A stretch of DNA of 64,000 bases from Allomuricauda sp. (lineage in GTDB: Bacteria > Bacteroidota > Bacteroidia > Flavobacteriales > Flavobacteriaceae), in assembly GCF_002699205.1 (NCBI RefSeq), contig NZ_PABT01000023.1, forward strand, positions 62,001-126,000. Direction: 5' to 3'. This document shows positions 9,701-19,352 of this stretch, piece after piece (the stretch's first letter is position 1; each line of letters starts with the position of its first letter). Under the pieces are notes generated by a model. The model was not told the origin of the DNA and ran no database searches. It worked only from the letters and a program-made list of their open reading frames with translations. The position numbers were made by a program, and so were the translations under genes.

Positions 9701-10081
9701 TTCGTTTGCGGCAAATCGTTTGGCGGTTTCCTTTACCACGGCAAATGCCTCGGGAAGTATGTCGTTCAGGGTTTTCTCGGAAATCTTGTATACTTCCTCA
9801 TTGAGCTTGTCAATTTCGGAATAGATCTCTTCGTTTCTGTCTATGTCGCTCGAATTCTCAACTTCTTTTTGTAGCTCAGCTATTTTATCGTTGATTTCTT
9901 TGCATTCTTCAGCTATTCTTGCTTTAAAGGCTGTAGTTTTTTGTCTCAGTTCGTCATGTGACAATCCTTCCAGTTCTTTCTCGAAGGATTTTATTTCTTT
10001 TACCAAAGGTTGTAACGATTTTACATCCTTTTCCGATTTATCTCCTACAAATACCTTAAGTACGGAATTAATAAAACTCAT
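6719..10081 (-). CDS. secA: Preprotein translocase ATPase subunit SecA
   Basis: [94 protein letters not shown]. Confidence 0.98.
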   Translation of the reverse strand: MSFINSVLKVFVGDKSEKDVKSLQPLVKEIKSFEKELEGLSHDELRQKTTAFKARIAEECKEINDKIAELQKEVENSSDIDRNEEIYSEIDKLNEEVYKISEKTLNDILPEAFAVVKETAKRFAANETLTVTASEFDRMLSGEKDYVSLEGDKAIWKNSWDAAGKEVTWDMVHYDVQLIGGIALHQGKIAEMQTGEGKTLVATLPLYLNALAGKGAHLVTVNDYLAKRDSAWMAPIFEFHGLTVDCIDKHRPNSDGRRAAYNADITYGTNNEFGFDYLRDNMAHTPDDLVQRPHHYAIVDEVDSVLIDDARTPLIISGPVPEGDRHEFNELKPQVADIVQKQRQHLTGVLAEAKKLIKEGNTKEGGFLLLRVHRGLPKNKALIKFLSEEGVKQLLQKTENYYMQDNNREMPKVDEDLLFVIDEKNNQIELTDKGVDYISKDQDKDFFVMPDIGSEIAKIENQDLDIEKEAELKEELFKEFAVKSERIHTLTQLLKAYTLFEKDVEYVVMDNKVMIVDEQTGRIMDGRRYSDGLHQAIEAKENVKIEAMTQTFATITLQNYFRMYKKLSGMTGTAVTEAGEFWEIYKLDVMEIPTNKPIARDDRHDLIYKTKREKYNAIIEEVTKLSQAGRPVLIGTTSVEISELLSKLLSVRKVPHNVLNAKLHKKEADIVAEAGKPGVVTIATNMAGRGTDIKLSEEVKKAGGLAIIGTERHDSRRVDRQLRGRAGRQGDPGSSQFYVSLEDNLMRLFGSDRVAKMMDRMGLEDGEVIQHSMMTKSIERAQKKVEENNFGIRKRLLEYDDVMNAQREVIYKRRRHALQGERLKVDIANMIYDTCEAIAETNKMADDFKNFEFELIKYFSITSPISEDDFKKMSFQEIANTIYKEAYDFYKQKMERSATIAFQVIKKVYEDEANKFERIVVPFTDGIKSLNVVTNLEKAYNSDGKQLITDFEKNITLAIIDDSWKTHLRKMDELKQSVQLAVHEQKDPLLIYKFEAFELFKEMMDKVNKEVISFLFKGELPSENTAQIQEARNVRRPKEKLQTSKEEIPNSDELAAQNRAAGQTQGQRPQVTETIVREKPKIGRNERVTIKNVMSGESKTVKYKQAEPLIDKGEWVLVND

Positions 10082-10166
10082 GAAATATTTTTTCTATTGA
10101 ATGTCAAAAGGCGTTCCATTGATGGGATTCCGATGGAATTCTTTCGCCAGGCTGTCAAAATTACAT

Positions 10167-10190
10167 AAAAAAAAGCCTCAAATGAGACTT
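10167..10190 (-). terminator. Terminator of the DUF2795 gene
   Basis: Minus-strand GTCTCA-TT-TGAGGC stem followed by TTTTTTTT. Confidence 0.75.
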
Positions 10191-10216
10191 TTTAACTTGG
10201 TTTGTTTTTTTTAAAT

Positions 10217-10441
10217 CTAATATTCATCCTCATTCCAGAGGTAGTCCTCTTCGGTGGGATAATCCGGCCAAATTTCTTCAATGGACTCGTATATCTCACC
10301 ACCTTCTTCTTCCATTGATTGTAGATTCTCTACAACTTCCAACGGCGCCCCTGTTCTAATTGCATAATCTATCAATTCGTCTTTGGTTGCTGGCCAAGGC
10401 GCATCGCTTAAATATGAAGCTAGTTCTAAAGTCCAGTACAT
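10217..10441 (-). CDS. DUF2795 family small acidic protein
   Basis: MYWTLELASYLSDAPWPATKDELIDYAIRTGAPLEVVENLQSMEEEGGEIYESIEEIWPDYPTEEDYLWNEDEY; start chosen at 10441 because the promoter lies inside the longer ORF. Confidence 0.85.
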   Translation of the reverse strand: MYWTLELASYLSDAPWPATKDELIDYAIRTGAPLEVVENLQSMEEEGGEIYESIEEIWPDYPTEEDYLWNEDEY

Positions 10442-10467
10442 AGTAATGGTTTGATTTATAATTTTTG

Positions 10468-10497
10468 CAAAAATAATTTTTAAACCCAATTTGTCAA
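10468..10497 (-). promoter_or_regulatory. Promoter of the DUF2795 gene
   Basis: Minus strand TTG-N19-TATTTTTG, an exact match to the Bacteroidota TTG/TAnnTTTG consensus. Confidence 0.75.
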
Positions 10498-10565
10498 GTA
10501 AAAACCCAATTATTTACAAATTATTTTATTGTTCTCAAAACAATTGGCCTAAAAAAGAGATTTTA

Positions 10566-11123
10566 TCAGTCCAATTTCTCAGGAATCCACTTGATTTCTT
10601 GGGCTTTCAAGTCTTTGGACAATTTACGTGCCAATACGAACAAATAATCCGAAAGCCGGTTAATATAGGATAGTACGTTGTCCGGTACAGGCTCATTTTC
10701 ATGTAAATATGAAATCATACGCTCACTACGGCGACAAACTGTTCTAGCAATATGACAGTATGACACGGTAGTATGACCACCCGGAAGGATAAAATGCGTC
10801 ATTTCTGGAAGATCTTCGTTCATTTTGTCCATTTCCTGTTCCAGAAATTCTATGTCCGCCGTACTTATTCGCGGAATTTTTAGTCTTTTATCCTTTTTGG
10901 GTTCCGTGGCCAAGATGGAACCTACCGTAAAAAGCTTTTCTTGGATCAAGGCCAATGTCTTTTTGAAATGCCCGTCCATTTCTTGGTCTCTCAAAAGCCC
11001 CAAATGTGAGTTGAGCTCATCAATGGTCCCATAACTTTCAATACGGATGTGGTGCTTGGGCACACGGGTGCCCGTGAATAACGCAGTCGTGCCCTTATCT
11101 CCGGTTTTGGTATATATCTTCAT
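10566..11123 (-). CDS. Cob(I)yrinic acid a,c-diamide adenosyltransferase, PduO type
   Basis: MKIYTKTGDKGTTALFTGTRVPKHHIRIESYGTIDELNSHLG...RTVCRRSERMISYL...LNRLSDYLF-type motif (YINRLSDYLFVLAR). Confidence 0.95.
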   Translation of the reverse strand: MKIYTKTGDKGTTALFTGTRVPKHHIRIESYGTIDELNSHLGLLRDQEMDGHFKKTLALIQEKLFTVGSILATEPKKDKRLKIPRISTADIEFLEQEMDKMNEDLPEMTHFILPGGHTTVSYCHIARTVCRRSERMISYLHENEPVPDNVLSYINRLSDYLFVLARKLSKDLKAQEIKWIPEKLD

Positions 11124-11191
11124 GGTGTCAGTTATCAATGTTCAATGATCAATTAACGGTAATTGCTTTTTTAATGATTATTGTCCATTGC

Positions 11192-11353
11192 TCATTGTAT
11201 ATTGTTCTTATCGTGTTGTCTTTTTCCCTCCATAAATTTGCGGGATTTTCTGCGTTTTGTCGCTTTCTTGTTTCTGAACAAAATAATCAGATAAATGAGT
11301 CCCAAAACGCCCAATACATACCAAATGGTGTTATCTGTCGCTACATTTTCCAT
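11192..11353 (-). CDS. 53-aa single-TM small membrane protein (below the ORF-track cutoff)
   Basis: MENVATDNTIWYVLGVLGLIYLIILFRNKKATKRRKSRKFMEGKRQHDKNNIQ*: one TM helix plus basic tail, sits between two same-strand genes. Confidence 0.7.
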   Translation of the reverse strand: MENVATDNTIWYVLGVLGLIYLIILFRNKKATKRRKSRKFMEGKRQHDKNNIQ

Positions 11354-11370
11354 AAGCTAAAATTACCGTT

Positions 11371-11871
11371 TTAAATCCGAATCATGAAATGTTCCTTGAC
11401 CTGTTCCCTTCGGATGGAGATAAGGCCGCAATAGTACATGTCAATGCTCACTGTAATCTGTGGTAGGGCAATCAAATGGTTCCACTGTTCCAAATTTTTC
11501 TTGTTCGCATGGATGGCATCGACCAAGATAAGACTGTCGTTGTGAAATTTTCCTTCGGAAAGCATTTTTTGAAAGGAGGCTGTATCCAATCCGTCCACAA
11601 AAAGAAGATCGACAATTTTTTTGTCAAGCTGTATCCCACGAAGGTTTTGTTTTACCAATTCCTCGATTTCGGGTTTGTTTTTTACAGAGATGCTTTCAAA
11701 AGTGAAATAGGCTATGGTCTTGAGCAGCACATTGACATTCCTTTTCCTGTGAAGTCTTTTTTTGGAATAAAGACATTCGGTCACATACTTGAACACAAAA
11801 GGGGAGTGTACCCCATGCTCATTTGTGGACTTAGCTAAGAATTTTAGGTATGAAACGACTTGAAACCACAT
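11371..11871 (-). CDS. Class I SAM-dependent methyltransferase-like protein (possibly degenerate)
   Basis: KFLAKSTNEHGVHSPFVFKYVTECLYSKK at N-terminus and DSLILVDAIHANKKNLEQWNHLIALPQITVSIDMYYCGLISIRREQVKEHFMIRI, typical of flavobacterial O-methyltransferase-like proteins; no clear glycine-rich SAM motif. Confidence 0.6.
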   Translation of the reverse strand: MWFQVVSYLKFLAKSTNEHGVHSPFVFKYVTECLYSKKRLHRKRNVNVLLKTIAYFTFESISVKNKPEIEELVKQNLRGIQLDKKIVDLLFVDGLDTASFQKMLSEGKFHNDSLILVDAIHANKKNLEQWNHLIALPQITVSIDMYYCGLISIRREQVKEHFMIRI

Positions 11872-11873
11872 TT

Positions 11874-13745
11874 TCAGCCCTCTAAAATGGATGAAAGTTC
11901 GAACCAGCGCTCTGTTTTTTGTTCGATGGCATCGGTTACTTCCTTGAGTTCAATGGATAGGTTGGCAATTTCGTCCCCATCCAATTGTGGGTCGGTGAAT
12001 TTGTTCTGGAGTTCCACTTTTTTCTCTTCCAGTTTTTGGATGTCCTTTTCCAGTTGCTTGTATTCCTTTTGTTCTGAGTAGGAAAGTTTTCCACTACTGG
12101 TGTCCCGCCAATTGTTTTCCGTTTTCTCCGATGTGTTGGTCTTGTTTTCCCGATCTTCAATCACTTTGCTGTTCTCATAGATACGATAATCGGAATAGTT
12201 GCCTGGAAAATCCTCTATAACTCCTTCACCTCGGAACACAAACAAATGGTCCACGATTTTGTCCATAAAATAGCGGTCGTGGGAGACCACGATCAAGCAA
12301 CCGGGAAAGTCCAATAGGAAGCTCTCCAGTACGTTCAGGGTAACAATGTCCAAATCGTTGGTGGGCTCATCCAGAATAAGAAAATTGGGATTTTGGATAA
12401 GAACGGTACATAAATACAGGCGTTTACGTTCCCCACCACTCAATTTTTCCACAAAGTCGTATTGTTTTTTGCGGTCAAAAAGAAAACGTTCCAATAATTG
12501 CTGTGCCGAAATTTGGCGCCCTTTTTTTAATGGAATATAATCCCCGAACTCACGGATAACATCAATGACCTTTTGTCCCTTTTTATCGGGAATCCCTTTT
12601 TGGGTGTAGTATCCGAACTTTACGGTATCTCCGACCACCACTTTACCGCCTTCAACCTCTTCTTGCTGGGTTATGATATTCAAGAAAGTGGATTTTCCAG
12701 TCCCGTTTTTTCCGATGATGCCCACACGTTCACCTTTGGTGAAGTTATAATCAAACTTATCCAAAATGGTCTTGTCGCCATAGGATTTGGAAATGTTGTG
12801 AAGCTCCAAGATTTTGCTGCCCAAGCGTTCCATGTTCAGTTCCAGCTGGACCTCGTGTTCTTTGCGTCGTTGGTGGGCACGAGCTTTTATTTCGGCAAAG
12901 TCATCAATACGCGATTTGGATTTTGTGGTCCGGGCCTTGGGTTGTCTCCGCATCCAGTCTAGTTCCTTTTTGTACAGCATTTTGGATTTTTGCTGTTCCA
13001 CGGCCTCACGTTCCATTCGGGCATCCTTTTCGTTGAGATAGTACGAGTAATTACCCTTATATGTGTACAGCTGATTATTGTCCAGTTCCAAGATCTCATT
13101 GCAGACCCTGTCCAAAAAATAACGGTCGTGCGTAACCATGAACAGCGTAATGTTCTCTTTGGCAAAATAAGCTTCCAGCCATTCGATCATTTCGAGGTCC
13201 AAATGGTTGGTGGGCTCATCCAGAATCAATAAATCGGGTTTGTTGAGCAGGGCATTGGCCAAGGCCAATCGTTTTTTTTGCCCGCCTGAGAGCGTTTGGA
13301 CCTTTGCATCCAGTTTAGTGAGCTGTAATTGGAAAAGAATCTGTTTGTACTGTGTTTCAAAGTCCCAAGCATTGAGGCGCTCCATGGCCTCGAAGGCCTT
13401 TTGGTATTGTTCGGTATCCTCGGGGTTCTCCACGGCTTTTTCATAGGCTGCGATCACCTTTAGGATTTCATTGTCGGTGGTGAAAATAGTTTCCTCAATG
13501 GTCAGGTTTGGGTCAAGGTCGGGTTCTTGTTCCAAAAAAGATATTTTTATTCCCTTGCGAGTGGTTACTTGACCGGTCTCGGAGGTATCCTTCCCCGACA
13601 TAATGTTGAGTATGGAAGTTTTGCCACTCCCATTTTTGGCAATGAGAGCAATCTTTTGGTCCTTGTTTATTCCAAAGGAAATATCGGAGAAGAGCACTAG
13701 CTCCCCGTACGATTTTGATATGTTTTCGACCGTTAATAGGTTCAT
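11874..13745 (-). CDS. ABC-F family ATP-binding protein (Uup-like)
   Basis: Two Walker A (AKNGSGKTSIL, GKNGTGKSTFL), two LSGGxxxR signatures, C-terminal coiled coil. Confidence 0.94.
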   Translation of the reverse strand: MNLLTVENISKSYGELVLFSDISFGINKDQKIALIAKNGSGKTSILNIMSGKDTSETGQVTTRKGIKISFLEQEPDLDPNLTIEETIFTTDNEILKVIAAYEKAVENPEDTEQYQKAFEAMERLNAWDFETQYKQILFQLQLTKLDAKVQTLSGGQKKRLALANALLNKPDLLILDEPTNHLDLEMIEWLEAYFAKENITLFMVTHDRYFLDRVCNEILELDNNQLYTYKGNYSYYLNEKDARMEREAVEQQKSKMLYKKELDWMRRQPKARTTKSKSRIDDFAEIKARAHQRRKEHEVQLELNMERLGSKILELHNISKSYGDKTILDKFDYNFTKGERVGIIGKNGTGKSTFLNIITQQEEVEGGKVVVGDTVKFGYYTQKGIPDKKGQKVIDVIREFGDYIPLKKGRQISAQQLLERFLFDRKKQYDFVEKLSGGERKRLYLCTVLIQNPNFLILDEPTNDLDIVTLNVLESFLLDFPGCLIVVSHDRYFMDKIVDHLFVFRGEGVIEDFPGNYSDYRIYENSKVIEDRENKTNTSEKTENNWRDTSSGKLSYSEQKEYKQLEKDIQKLEEKKVELQNKFTDPQLDGDEIANLSIELKEVTDAIEQKTERWFELSSILEG

Positions 13746-13766
13746 GGGTATCGTTTGTGTGCCAAT

Positions 13767-14936
13767 CTATAATTTGGAATACCTGATCATGTACAGGTAT
13801 CGGATGGCCAAGGTCAAAAGTAGTGGAATCAGTACAGGAGAAAAAATCTGGACCTTAATAATCCATAGCAAAAGCATTATGGCAATCAGACCTAAAGCAA
13901 CCCATAAATATTTTGACGCCCATTTTGGGACATTTTCTTGGAACACAAGACCAAAAGCGACGATCACATTTACCGGGAATGCCCACAAAATATTATAGTT
14001 GTATGGGGTAGAGGTATGATCGGCCGCCACCCAAAGTAGAAATAAAAAGGTTCCTGCCAATCCAGAAATAAACAATAGTGAAAAGTCCAGCCAGCGGCTA
14101 CGGGTTTTGTGTTTGTAATCAAAATAGGTGATGATTCCGGTAAATGCCATCAGCAGAATAAACCAAAACAATGGGGAAAGCGGAAAAAAGCTACTGTGAA
14201 TATGTTCGTTATAGTCCAAAATGGTACGTTCACGTTTTACCAAAGGCTTGCCGTTCAAGGTGGTGTGGCGCAATTGCTCCATCGTGTAGTAGGGGAGGAA
14301 CATATGTTCTTTTACCGTGGCCTTTCTATCAACGGGTGACCCGAAGGCCAGGTCAATTCCAAACATGGCCCATGTGTTCACATCCATAAATTGACGTACC
14401 AGTTGGCGGAAAGTGTACTGCTTCTCAAGATAGGAGCCATCAAAAACAATGGCCTCGCCAAATTGATTTTTTAAAATATCCCCTGTGATGCTGGAACAGT
14501 TGTTCAAAAGTGGATCGTAAAGGTAATCCCGATTTTCAGGTAAATAGTTGTGTTCAAAAAAGGCAAGGAGTTGGTTTCGCTGCTCAAGATCCAGGTCCAA
14601 AATCTGTTCTTTTACCCATCTTTTCTCCAATTCGTATTCATAGAGAAACGCTTCAAAACTTCTACGGGAGAGGGAATAGATCATTTTTCCCTTGGTGAAA
14701 TTCAAGTAGAAGTTAGGTTGGTCAAAATCGAAGGTACCGTAATTGTATACCACATCAATGCCCAAAGCGGAATCCTGTACCCGGAAAGCGGTATGGCCAA
14801 AAGCGGAATACAAGGCGTCACCGGTAGCACACGTTAGCAAGCTTATTTTAGAATTTTTGGTAAGTTGGGGGGATTGGGAATAAAGGAAATTCCCAATTAT
14901 GAATAAAAAAAATAAAAAATGGAATTTCTGTTTCAT
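13767..14936 (-). CDS. lnb: Lipoprotein N-acyltransferase Lnb (DUF4105 / Lnb_N domain plus C-terminal TM helices)
   Basis: SLLTCATGDALYSAFGHTAFRVQDSALGIDVVYNYGTFDFDQPNFYLNFTKGKMIYSLS, LLNNCSSITGD; C-terminal TM region; start at MKQKFHFLFF. Confidence 0.8.
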   Translation of the reverse strand: MKQKFHFLFFLFIIGNFLYSQSPQLTKNSKISLLTCATGDALYSAFGHTAFRVQDSALGIDVVYNYGTFDFDQPNFYLNFTKGKMIYSLSRRSFEAFLYEYELEKRWVKEQILDLDLEQRNQLLAFFEHNYLPENRDYLYDPLLNNCSSITGDILKNQFGEAIVFDGSYLEKQYTFRQLVRQFMDVNTWAMFGIDLAFGSPVDRKATVKEHMFLPYYTMEQLRHTTLNGKPLVKRERTILDYNEHIHSSFFPLSPLFWFILLMAFTGIITYFDYKHKTRSRWLDFSLLFISGLAGTFLFLLWVAADHTSTPYNYNILWAFPVNVIVAFGLVFQENVPKWASKYLWVALGLIAIMLLLWIIKVQIFSPVLIPLLLTLAIRYLYMIRYSKL

Positions 14937-15037
14937 TCTGGTTTTTATCAAGGCAAATATCTGAATAAAAACGGATCGGTCAACCATTGGTTGGTTACAG
15001 TTTAATTTTTCTTTTACTTTTACATAAATCTTGTTTT

Positions 15038-15772
15038 ATGAAGTCCTATATTCCTAACTTTTTGACCTTGCTCAATGTTTTGAGTGGCTGTATTGCTACC
15101 GTTTTTGCAGTTCTCAACCATTTGGAATGGGCGGCACTTTTTGTGTTTATAGGAATTTTTTTCGATTTTTTTGATGGTTTGGCTGCACGTGCTTTAAACG
15201 TGCAGAGCGAGATTGGGGTTCAGTTGGATTCCTTGGCCGATGTAATAACCAGTGGCCTTGTACCGGGGGTGGTCATGTTTCAGTTATTGAGCATGGCTGA
15301 ACGTGGTGGTTGGAACCTTGGCTTTATAGGGCATGATACCGAGCTGACCTTACTGCCTTTCGCAGGGTTTGCAATCACATTGGCATCAGCCTACCGATTG
15401 GCCAAATTTAATGTGGATGAAAACCAAGTATCCTCTTTTATTGGACTGCCCACGCCTGCCAATGCTTTATTGATTCTTTCGTTGCCGCTGATTCTGTTGT
15501 ACCATAACAATGAAGTACTGAACAACATCATCTTGAATCCATGGTTTTTGGTGGTTCTGACGGTTTTGAGTTCCTATTTGTTGAACTCACCGATAAAACT
15601 TTTTGCTTTAAAGTTTAAAAATAAGAGCTTTAAGGATAATGGAATCCGTTATCTATTTATTATTGGGAGTTTGGTGTTGCTTTTGACACTGCGTTTTTTG
15701 GCAATACCTTTGATAATTTTCGCTTATATTTTGATGTCGCTAATCGATGGAGGAGGAAAAGTTGCAAAATAG
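15038..15772 (+). CDS. pssA: CDP-diacylglycerol--serine O-phosphatidyltransferase
   Basis: MKSYIPNFLTLLNVLSGCIATVFAVL, FFDFFDGLAARALNVQSEIGVQLDSLADVITSG (CDP-alcohol phosphatidyltransferase motif). Confidence 0.95.
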   Translation: MKSYIPNFLTLLNVLSGCIATVFAVLNHLEWAALFVFIGIFFDFFDGLAARALNVQSEIGVQLDSLADVITSGLVPGVVMFQLLSMAERGGWNLGFIGHDTELTLLPFAGFAITLASAYRLAKFNVDENQVSSFIGLPTPANALLILSLPLILLYHNNEVLNNIILNPWFLVVLTVLSSYLLNSPIKLFALKFKNKSFKDNGIRYLFIIGSLVLLLTLRFLAIPLIIFAYILMSLIDGGGKVAK

Positions 15773-16217
15773 TGGGTTTGGTGGTGAAGTAAAGGGTGTT
15801 GTATATCCATCCAAGGTGGGATTGGAGTTGCTGATTCCCGTTCTTTTGGTTTTTGGGATAGGAATTGTCAGTACTTTTGGTAAAAGCGATTTGATCGGTA
15901 TAATCGTGCAGTTTGCAATCATGTTCGCTTTCGTTGCCCTATTTTTTTCCATTTCCTATGAGGTTACCGATGAGGCTTTGACCATAACGAGCCTTTTCTT
16001 TATAAAAAAAAGTGTTCCGATCAAGGATATCACACGAATAGTGGAATCAAGCAATCCCATCAGTGCACCCGCAGCATCTTTAGATCGGTTGGAGGTTTAT
16101 TACGGTAAATACAGTAGCACTGTAATCTCACCAAAGGACAAAATGAAGTTTATTGCACATTTAAAGCGTATATCCCCTTCCATTCAAGTGGAACTAAAGA
16201 AGAAAAATAAGAAATGA
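15747..16217 (+). CDS. PH-domain-like membrane protein
   Basis: Two TM helices followed by YEVTDEALTITSLFFIKKSVPIKDITRIVESSNP...LDRLEVYYGKY, typical of bacterial PH domains; 26-nt overlap with pssA. Confidence 0.75.
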   Translation: MEEEKLQNSGFGGEVKGVVYPSKVGLELLIPVLLVFGIGIVSTFGKSDLIGIIVQFAIMFAFVALFFSISYEVTDEALTITSLFFIKKSVPIKDITRIVESSNPISAPAASLDRLEVYYGKYSSTVISPKDKMKFIAHLKRISPSIQVELKKKNKK

Positions 16218-16219
16218 GT

Positions 16220-16960
16220 TTAAAAATTGAGTTTCTTTTTCCGTAGCTCAAAGTTTTGGCCCAAGTACACCTTTCTCACCATTTCATCCTTGGCAAGTTC
16301 TTCGGGAACACCGGCTTTTAGGATACCCCCTTCGAACATAAGGTAAGAACGTTCCGTAATGGCCAAGGTTTCCTGAACGTTATGGTCGGTAATCAAAATT
16401 CCGATGTTTTTATTCTTCAACTGGGCAACAATACGTTGAATGTCTTCTACCGCAACCGGGTCTACACCGGCAAACGGTTCGTCCAGCAAAATAAATTTTG
16501 GGTCGGTGGCCAGTGCCCGGGCAATCTCGGTTCGGCGACGTTCACCACCAGATAATAGGTCCCCACGGTTTTTACGGATATGGCCCAGACCGAATTCATC
16601 AATAAGGGATTCCATTTTCATATGTTGCTCTTTTTTGCTCAACTTGGTGAGCTGCAACACACTGAGAATGTTTTTTTCTATGCTAAGTTTTCGGAAAACC
16701 GATGCTTCTTGTGCCAAATAGCCAATGCCGTTCTGGGCTCTTTTGTACATGGGGAAACTGGTGATGTCCATATCATCCAGGTAAATGTTTCCACCATTGG
16801 GCTTTATCAACCCAACAATCATGTAGAACGAAGTGGTCTTGCCGGCACCGTTCGGACCTAAAAGGCCAACAATTTCACCTTGGTTTACCTCAAGGGATAT
16901 GCCTTTAACAACTTTTCGGCCACGGTAGGCCTTCATTATATTTTCTGCTCGTAGCTTCAT
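16220..16960 (-). CDS. lptB: LPS export ABC transporter ATP-binding protein LptB
   Basis: [80 protein letters not shown]. Confidence 0.96.
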   Translation of the reverse strand: MKLRAENIMKAYRGRKVVKGISLEVNQGEIVGLLGPNGAGKTTSFYMIVGLIKPNGGNIYLDDMDITSFPMYKRAQNGIGYLAQEASVFRKLSIEKNILSVLQLTKLSKKEQHMKMESLIDEFGLGHIRKNRGDLLSGGERRRTEIARALATDPKFILLDEPFAGVDPVAVEDIQRIVAQLKNKNIGILITDHNVQETLAITERSYLMFEGGILKAGVPEELAKDEMVRKVYLGQNFELRKKKLNF

Positions 16961-17017
16961 AAGAACTTGCCAAAACTAAACATATTCTTTTTCTGGCGTA
17001 TGGTCTTTTGGTTTTTT

Positions 17018-17371
17018 TTAAGCTTCGTTTTCTTCCAAGTCCTCCCAATACTCGTATGCACGTCGCAAATGTGGGATTACAATGGTTCCACCTACCAATG
17101 TGGCGATGCCCAAAGTTTCCATGATCTCTTCTTTGTTGGCACCTGCTTCTTTGGAACTTTCCAAATGATATTTTACACAGTCATCGCAACGGAGCACAGC
17201 AGAGGCTACCAGTCCCAGAAGTTCTTTGGTCTTAACGTCCAAGGCTCCGGGCATATACGCATTGGTGTCCAGGTTGAAGATTCGCTTTATAAGTTTGTTG
17301 TTCTCGGCAAGGAGCTTATCGTTCATCTTTGCACGATAGGCATTGAACTCTTCTACATTGTTATTGCCCAT
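17018..17371 (-). CDS. Carboxymuconolactone decarboxylase / AhpD-like family protein
   Basis: LLGLVASAVLRCDDCVKYHLESSKEAGANKEEIMETLGIATLVGG (CxxC AhpD-type motif). Confidence 0.93.
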   Translation of the reverse strand: MGNNNVEEFNAYRAKMNDKLLAENNKLIKRIFNLDTNAYMPGALDVKTKELLGLVASAVLRCDDCVKYHLESSKEAGANKEEIMETLGIATLVGGTIVIPHLRRAYEYWEDLEENEA

Positions 17372-18203
17372 TTTTTGCGGCTTTTTCTTTTTTGATTTCG
17401 CTTTTAACTACCATTTTGGAAATGAATATGCTCACTTGGTACAAAATAAGTACGGGTATACAAACAATAATTTGACTGGTTACATCCGGAGGTGTAATGA
17501 TTGCGGATAGAATCAAAATGATCACCAGGGCTATTTTTCTGTACTTTTTGAGAATTTCCGGGGTCACCAATCCTACCTTGGTCAAAAAGTAGATTATAAT
17601 AGGCAGTTCAAACATGATCCCGCAGGCAATTACCGAGGCTCTAACCGTTCCGATATAAGAGGCCAGGTCTATTTCGTTCAATACTTCCTTGCTGACTTGG
17701 TAAGATCCTAAAAAGTTGATGGATAATGGTGCAACTATGTAATATCCGAACAATACACCAAGGAAGAATAATCCCGAGGCCGTAATGATGAATCCCTTGG
17801 AATGCTTTCTTTCGTTTTCATAGAGCCCGGGACTGATAAATTTCCACAATTCCCATAGAATATAAGGAAACCCGAGGATTACACCTGCCCAGATCGAGGT
17901 CCATATATGGGCAGAGAACTGCCCGGCCATCAATCTACTCTGAATTGTAAATGGGATTTCGTCACCACAAAATTCCGAATCAACTCCAAACAACTTCCCG
18001 ATGTTGCAGAAAAACTGATAAGTTGGAAAGTCCATGTTCTTGGGGCCGAACAATATAGTGTCAAAAATAAAGCCCCGGAACACAAAGGCGACACAAGCTA
18101 TTATCACCACGGCCAAGGTGGATCTCACCAAGTGCCAGCGCAATTCTTCCAAATGGTCCAAAAAGGACATTTCATCCGGATTTTTTCTCTCTTTTTTAGC
18201 CAT
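17361..18203 (-). CDS. tatC: Twin-arginine translocase subunit TatC
   Basis: MSFLDHLEELRWHLVRS, six-TM topology, FELPIIIYFLTKVGLVTPEILKKYRK. Confidence 0.96.
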   Translation of the reverse strand: MAKKERKNPDEMSFLDHLEELRWHLVRSTLAVVIIACVAFVFRGFIFDTILFGPKNMDFPTYQFFCNIGKLFGVDSEFCGDEIPFTIQSRLMAGQFSAHIWTSIWAGVILGFPYILWELWKFISPGLYENERKHSKGFIITASGLFFLGVLFGYYIVAPLSINFLGSYQVSKEVLNEIDLASYIGTVRASVIACGIMFELPIIIYFLTKVGLVTPEILKKYRKIALVIILILSAIITPPDVTSQIIVCIPVLILYQVSIFISKMVVKSEIKKEKAAKNGQ

Positions 18204-19168
18204 TATAGGATTCCCTCGTTTATAAGGTTATGGATATGGACCACTCCGGCATAGGTGTCGCCATCAAAGGCCAACAACTGGGATATGCTTTTTTCCTGTA
18301 ACAATTTCAGTGCCTTGATGGCCAAGGTGTCCACATCTATTGTTTTAGGGTTGGAAGTCATAATATCCCTTGCGGTAAGTCCACTTATATTATCGTATTT
18401 GCTCAACATTCTTCGAACATCACCATCCGTGACAATTCCGACCAATTTGCCCTTGTCCATTACTGCGGTGACACCCAACATTTTTTCGGATATTTCCACA
18501 ATCACATCCTTTACTTTCGTATTGACGTCCACTTGCGGTTTTTGATTGTTCACCACGATGTCGGCTACGCGCAAATATAATTTTTTCCCCAAAGCACCCC
18601 CTGGATGGTATTTGGCGAAATCGGAACTGCTGAAGCCTTTGAGTTCCAACAAACATATTGCAATGGCATCTCCCATGGACATTTGTGCGGATGTACTTGT
18701 TGTTGGTGCCAAATTATTGGGGCACGCTTCTTTTTCCACAAAAGTGTTCAGTACAAAATCGGCTTGTTTGGCCAATGCGGAATCCATGTTCCCCGTAATA
18801 CCTATAAGTTTATGGTTTCCCACTTTGATCAAGGGTAACAATGCCTTGATCTCTGGAGTGTTCCCACTCTGGGAGAGGAGGATGACCACGTCGTTTTGTT
18901 GAATAGTGCCCAGATCTCCATGAATGGCATCGGCAGCATGCATAAAAATGGCCGGGGTTCCTGTGGAGTTCAATGTCGCCACTATTTTGGAGGCAACTAT
19001 GGCACTCTTGCCTATTCCAGAAACGATGACTCTTCCGTCCGATTCTAAGATACACTGCACGGCATGTGCAAATTGGTCGTCTAACAGACCTATTAAATTG
19101 GCCACGGCCTTGCTCTCAATTTCGAGGGTCCGCTTCGCTATGGATAAAATTGACTTAATGTCGCTCAA
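18203..19168 (-). CDS. kdsD: Arabinose-5-phosphate isomerase (KpsF/GutQ family, SIS + 2 CBS)
   Basis: VSGIGKSAIVASKIVATLNSTGTPAIFMHAADAIHGDLG; C-terminal CBS pair. Confidence 0.94.
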   Translation of the reverse strand: MSDIKSILSIAKRTLEIESKAVANLIGLLDDQFAHAVQCILESDGRVIVSGIGKSAIVASKIVATLNSTGTPAIFMHAADAIHGDLGTIQQNDVVILLSQSGNTPEIKALLPLIKVGNHKLIGITGNMDSALAKQADFVLNTFVEKEACPNNLAPTTSTSAQMSMGDAIAICLLELKGFSSSDFAKYHPGGALGKKLYLRVADIVVNNQKPQVDVNTKVKDVIVEISEKMLGVTAVMDKGKLVGIVTDGDVRRMLSKYDNISGLTARDIMTSNPKTIDVDTLAIKALKLLQEKSISQLLAFDGDTYAGVVHIHNLINEGIL

Positions 19169-19352
19169 AGTAATTAACCGATTAACTGATTGTATTCCTA
19201 AAAGAATGTCTTATATTTAAGTTTACAAAACTAATCAAACTATCTTTTACAGACTATAATGGAAATAATAATAGATTCTTTTGGAATTGAACAGTTAAAA
19301 TAATAGTATCAACTACCTTTTAGGTTGCTTGTAATAAATTGAAAATGTGGAA

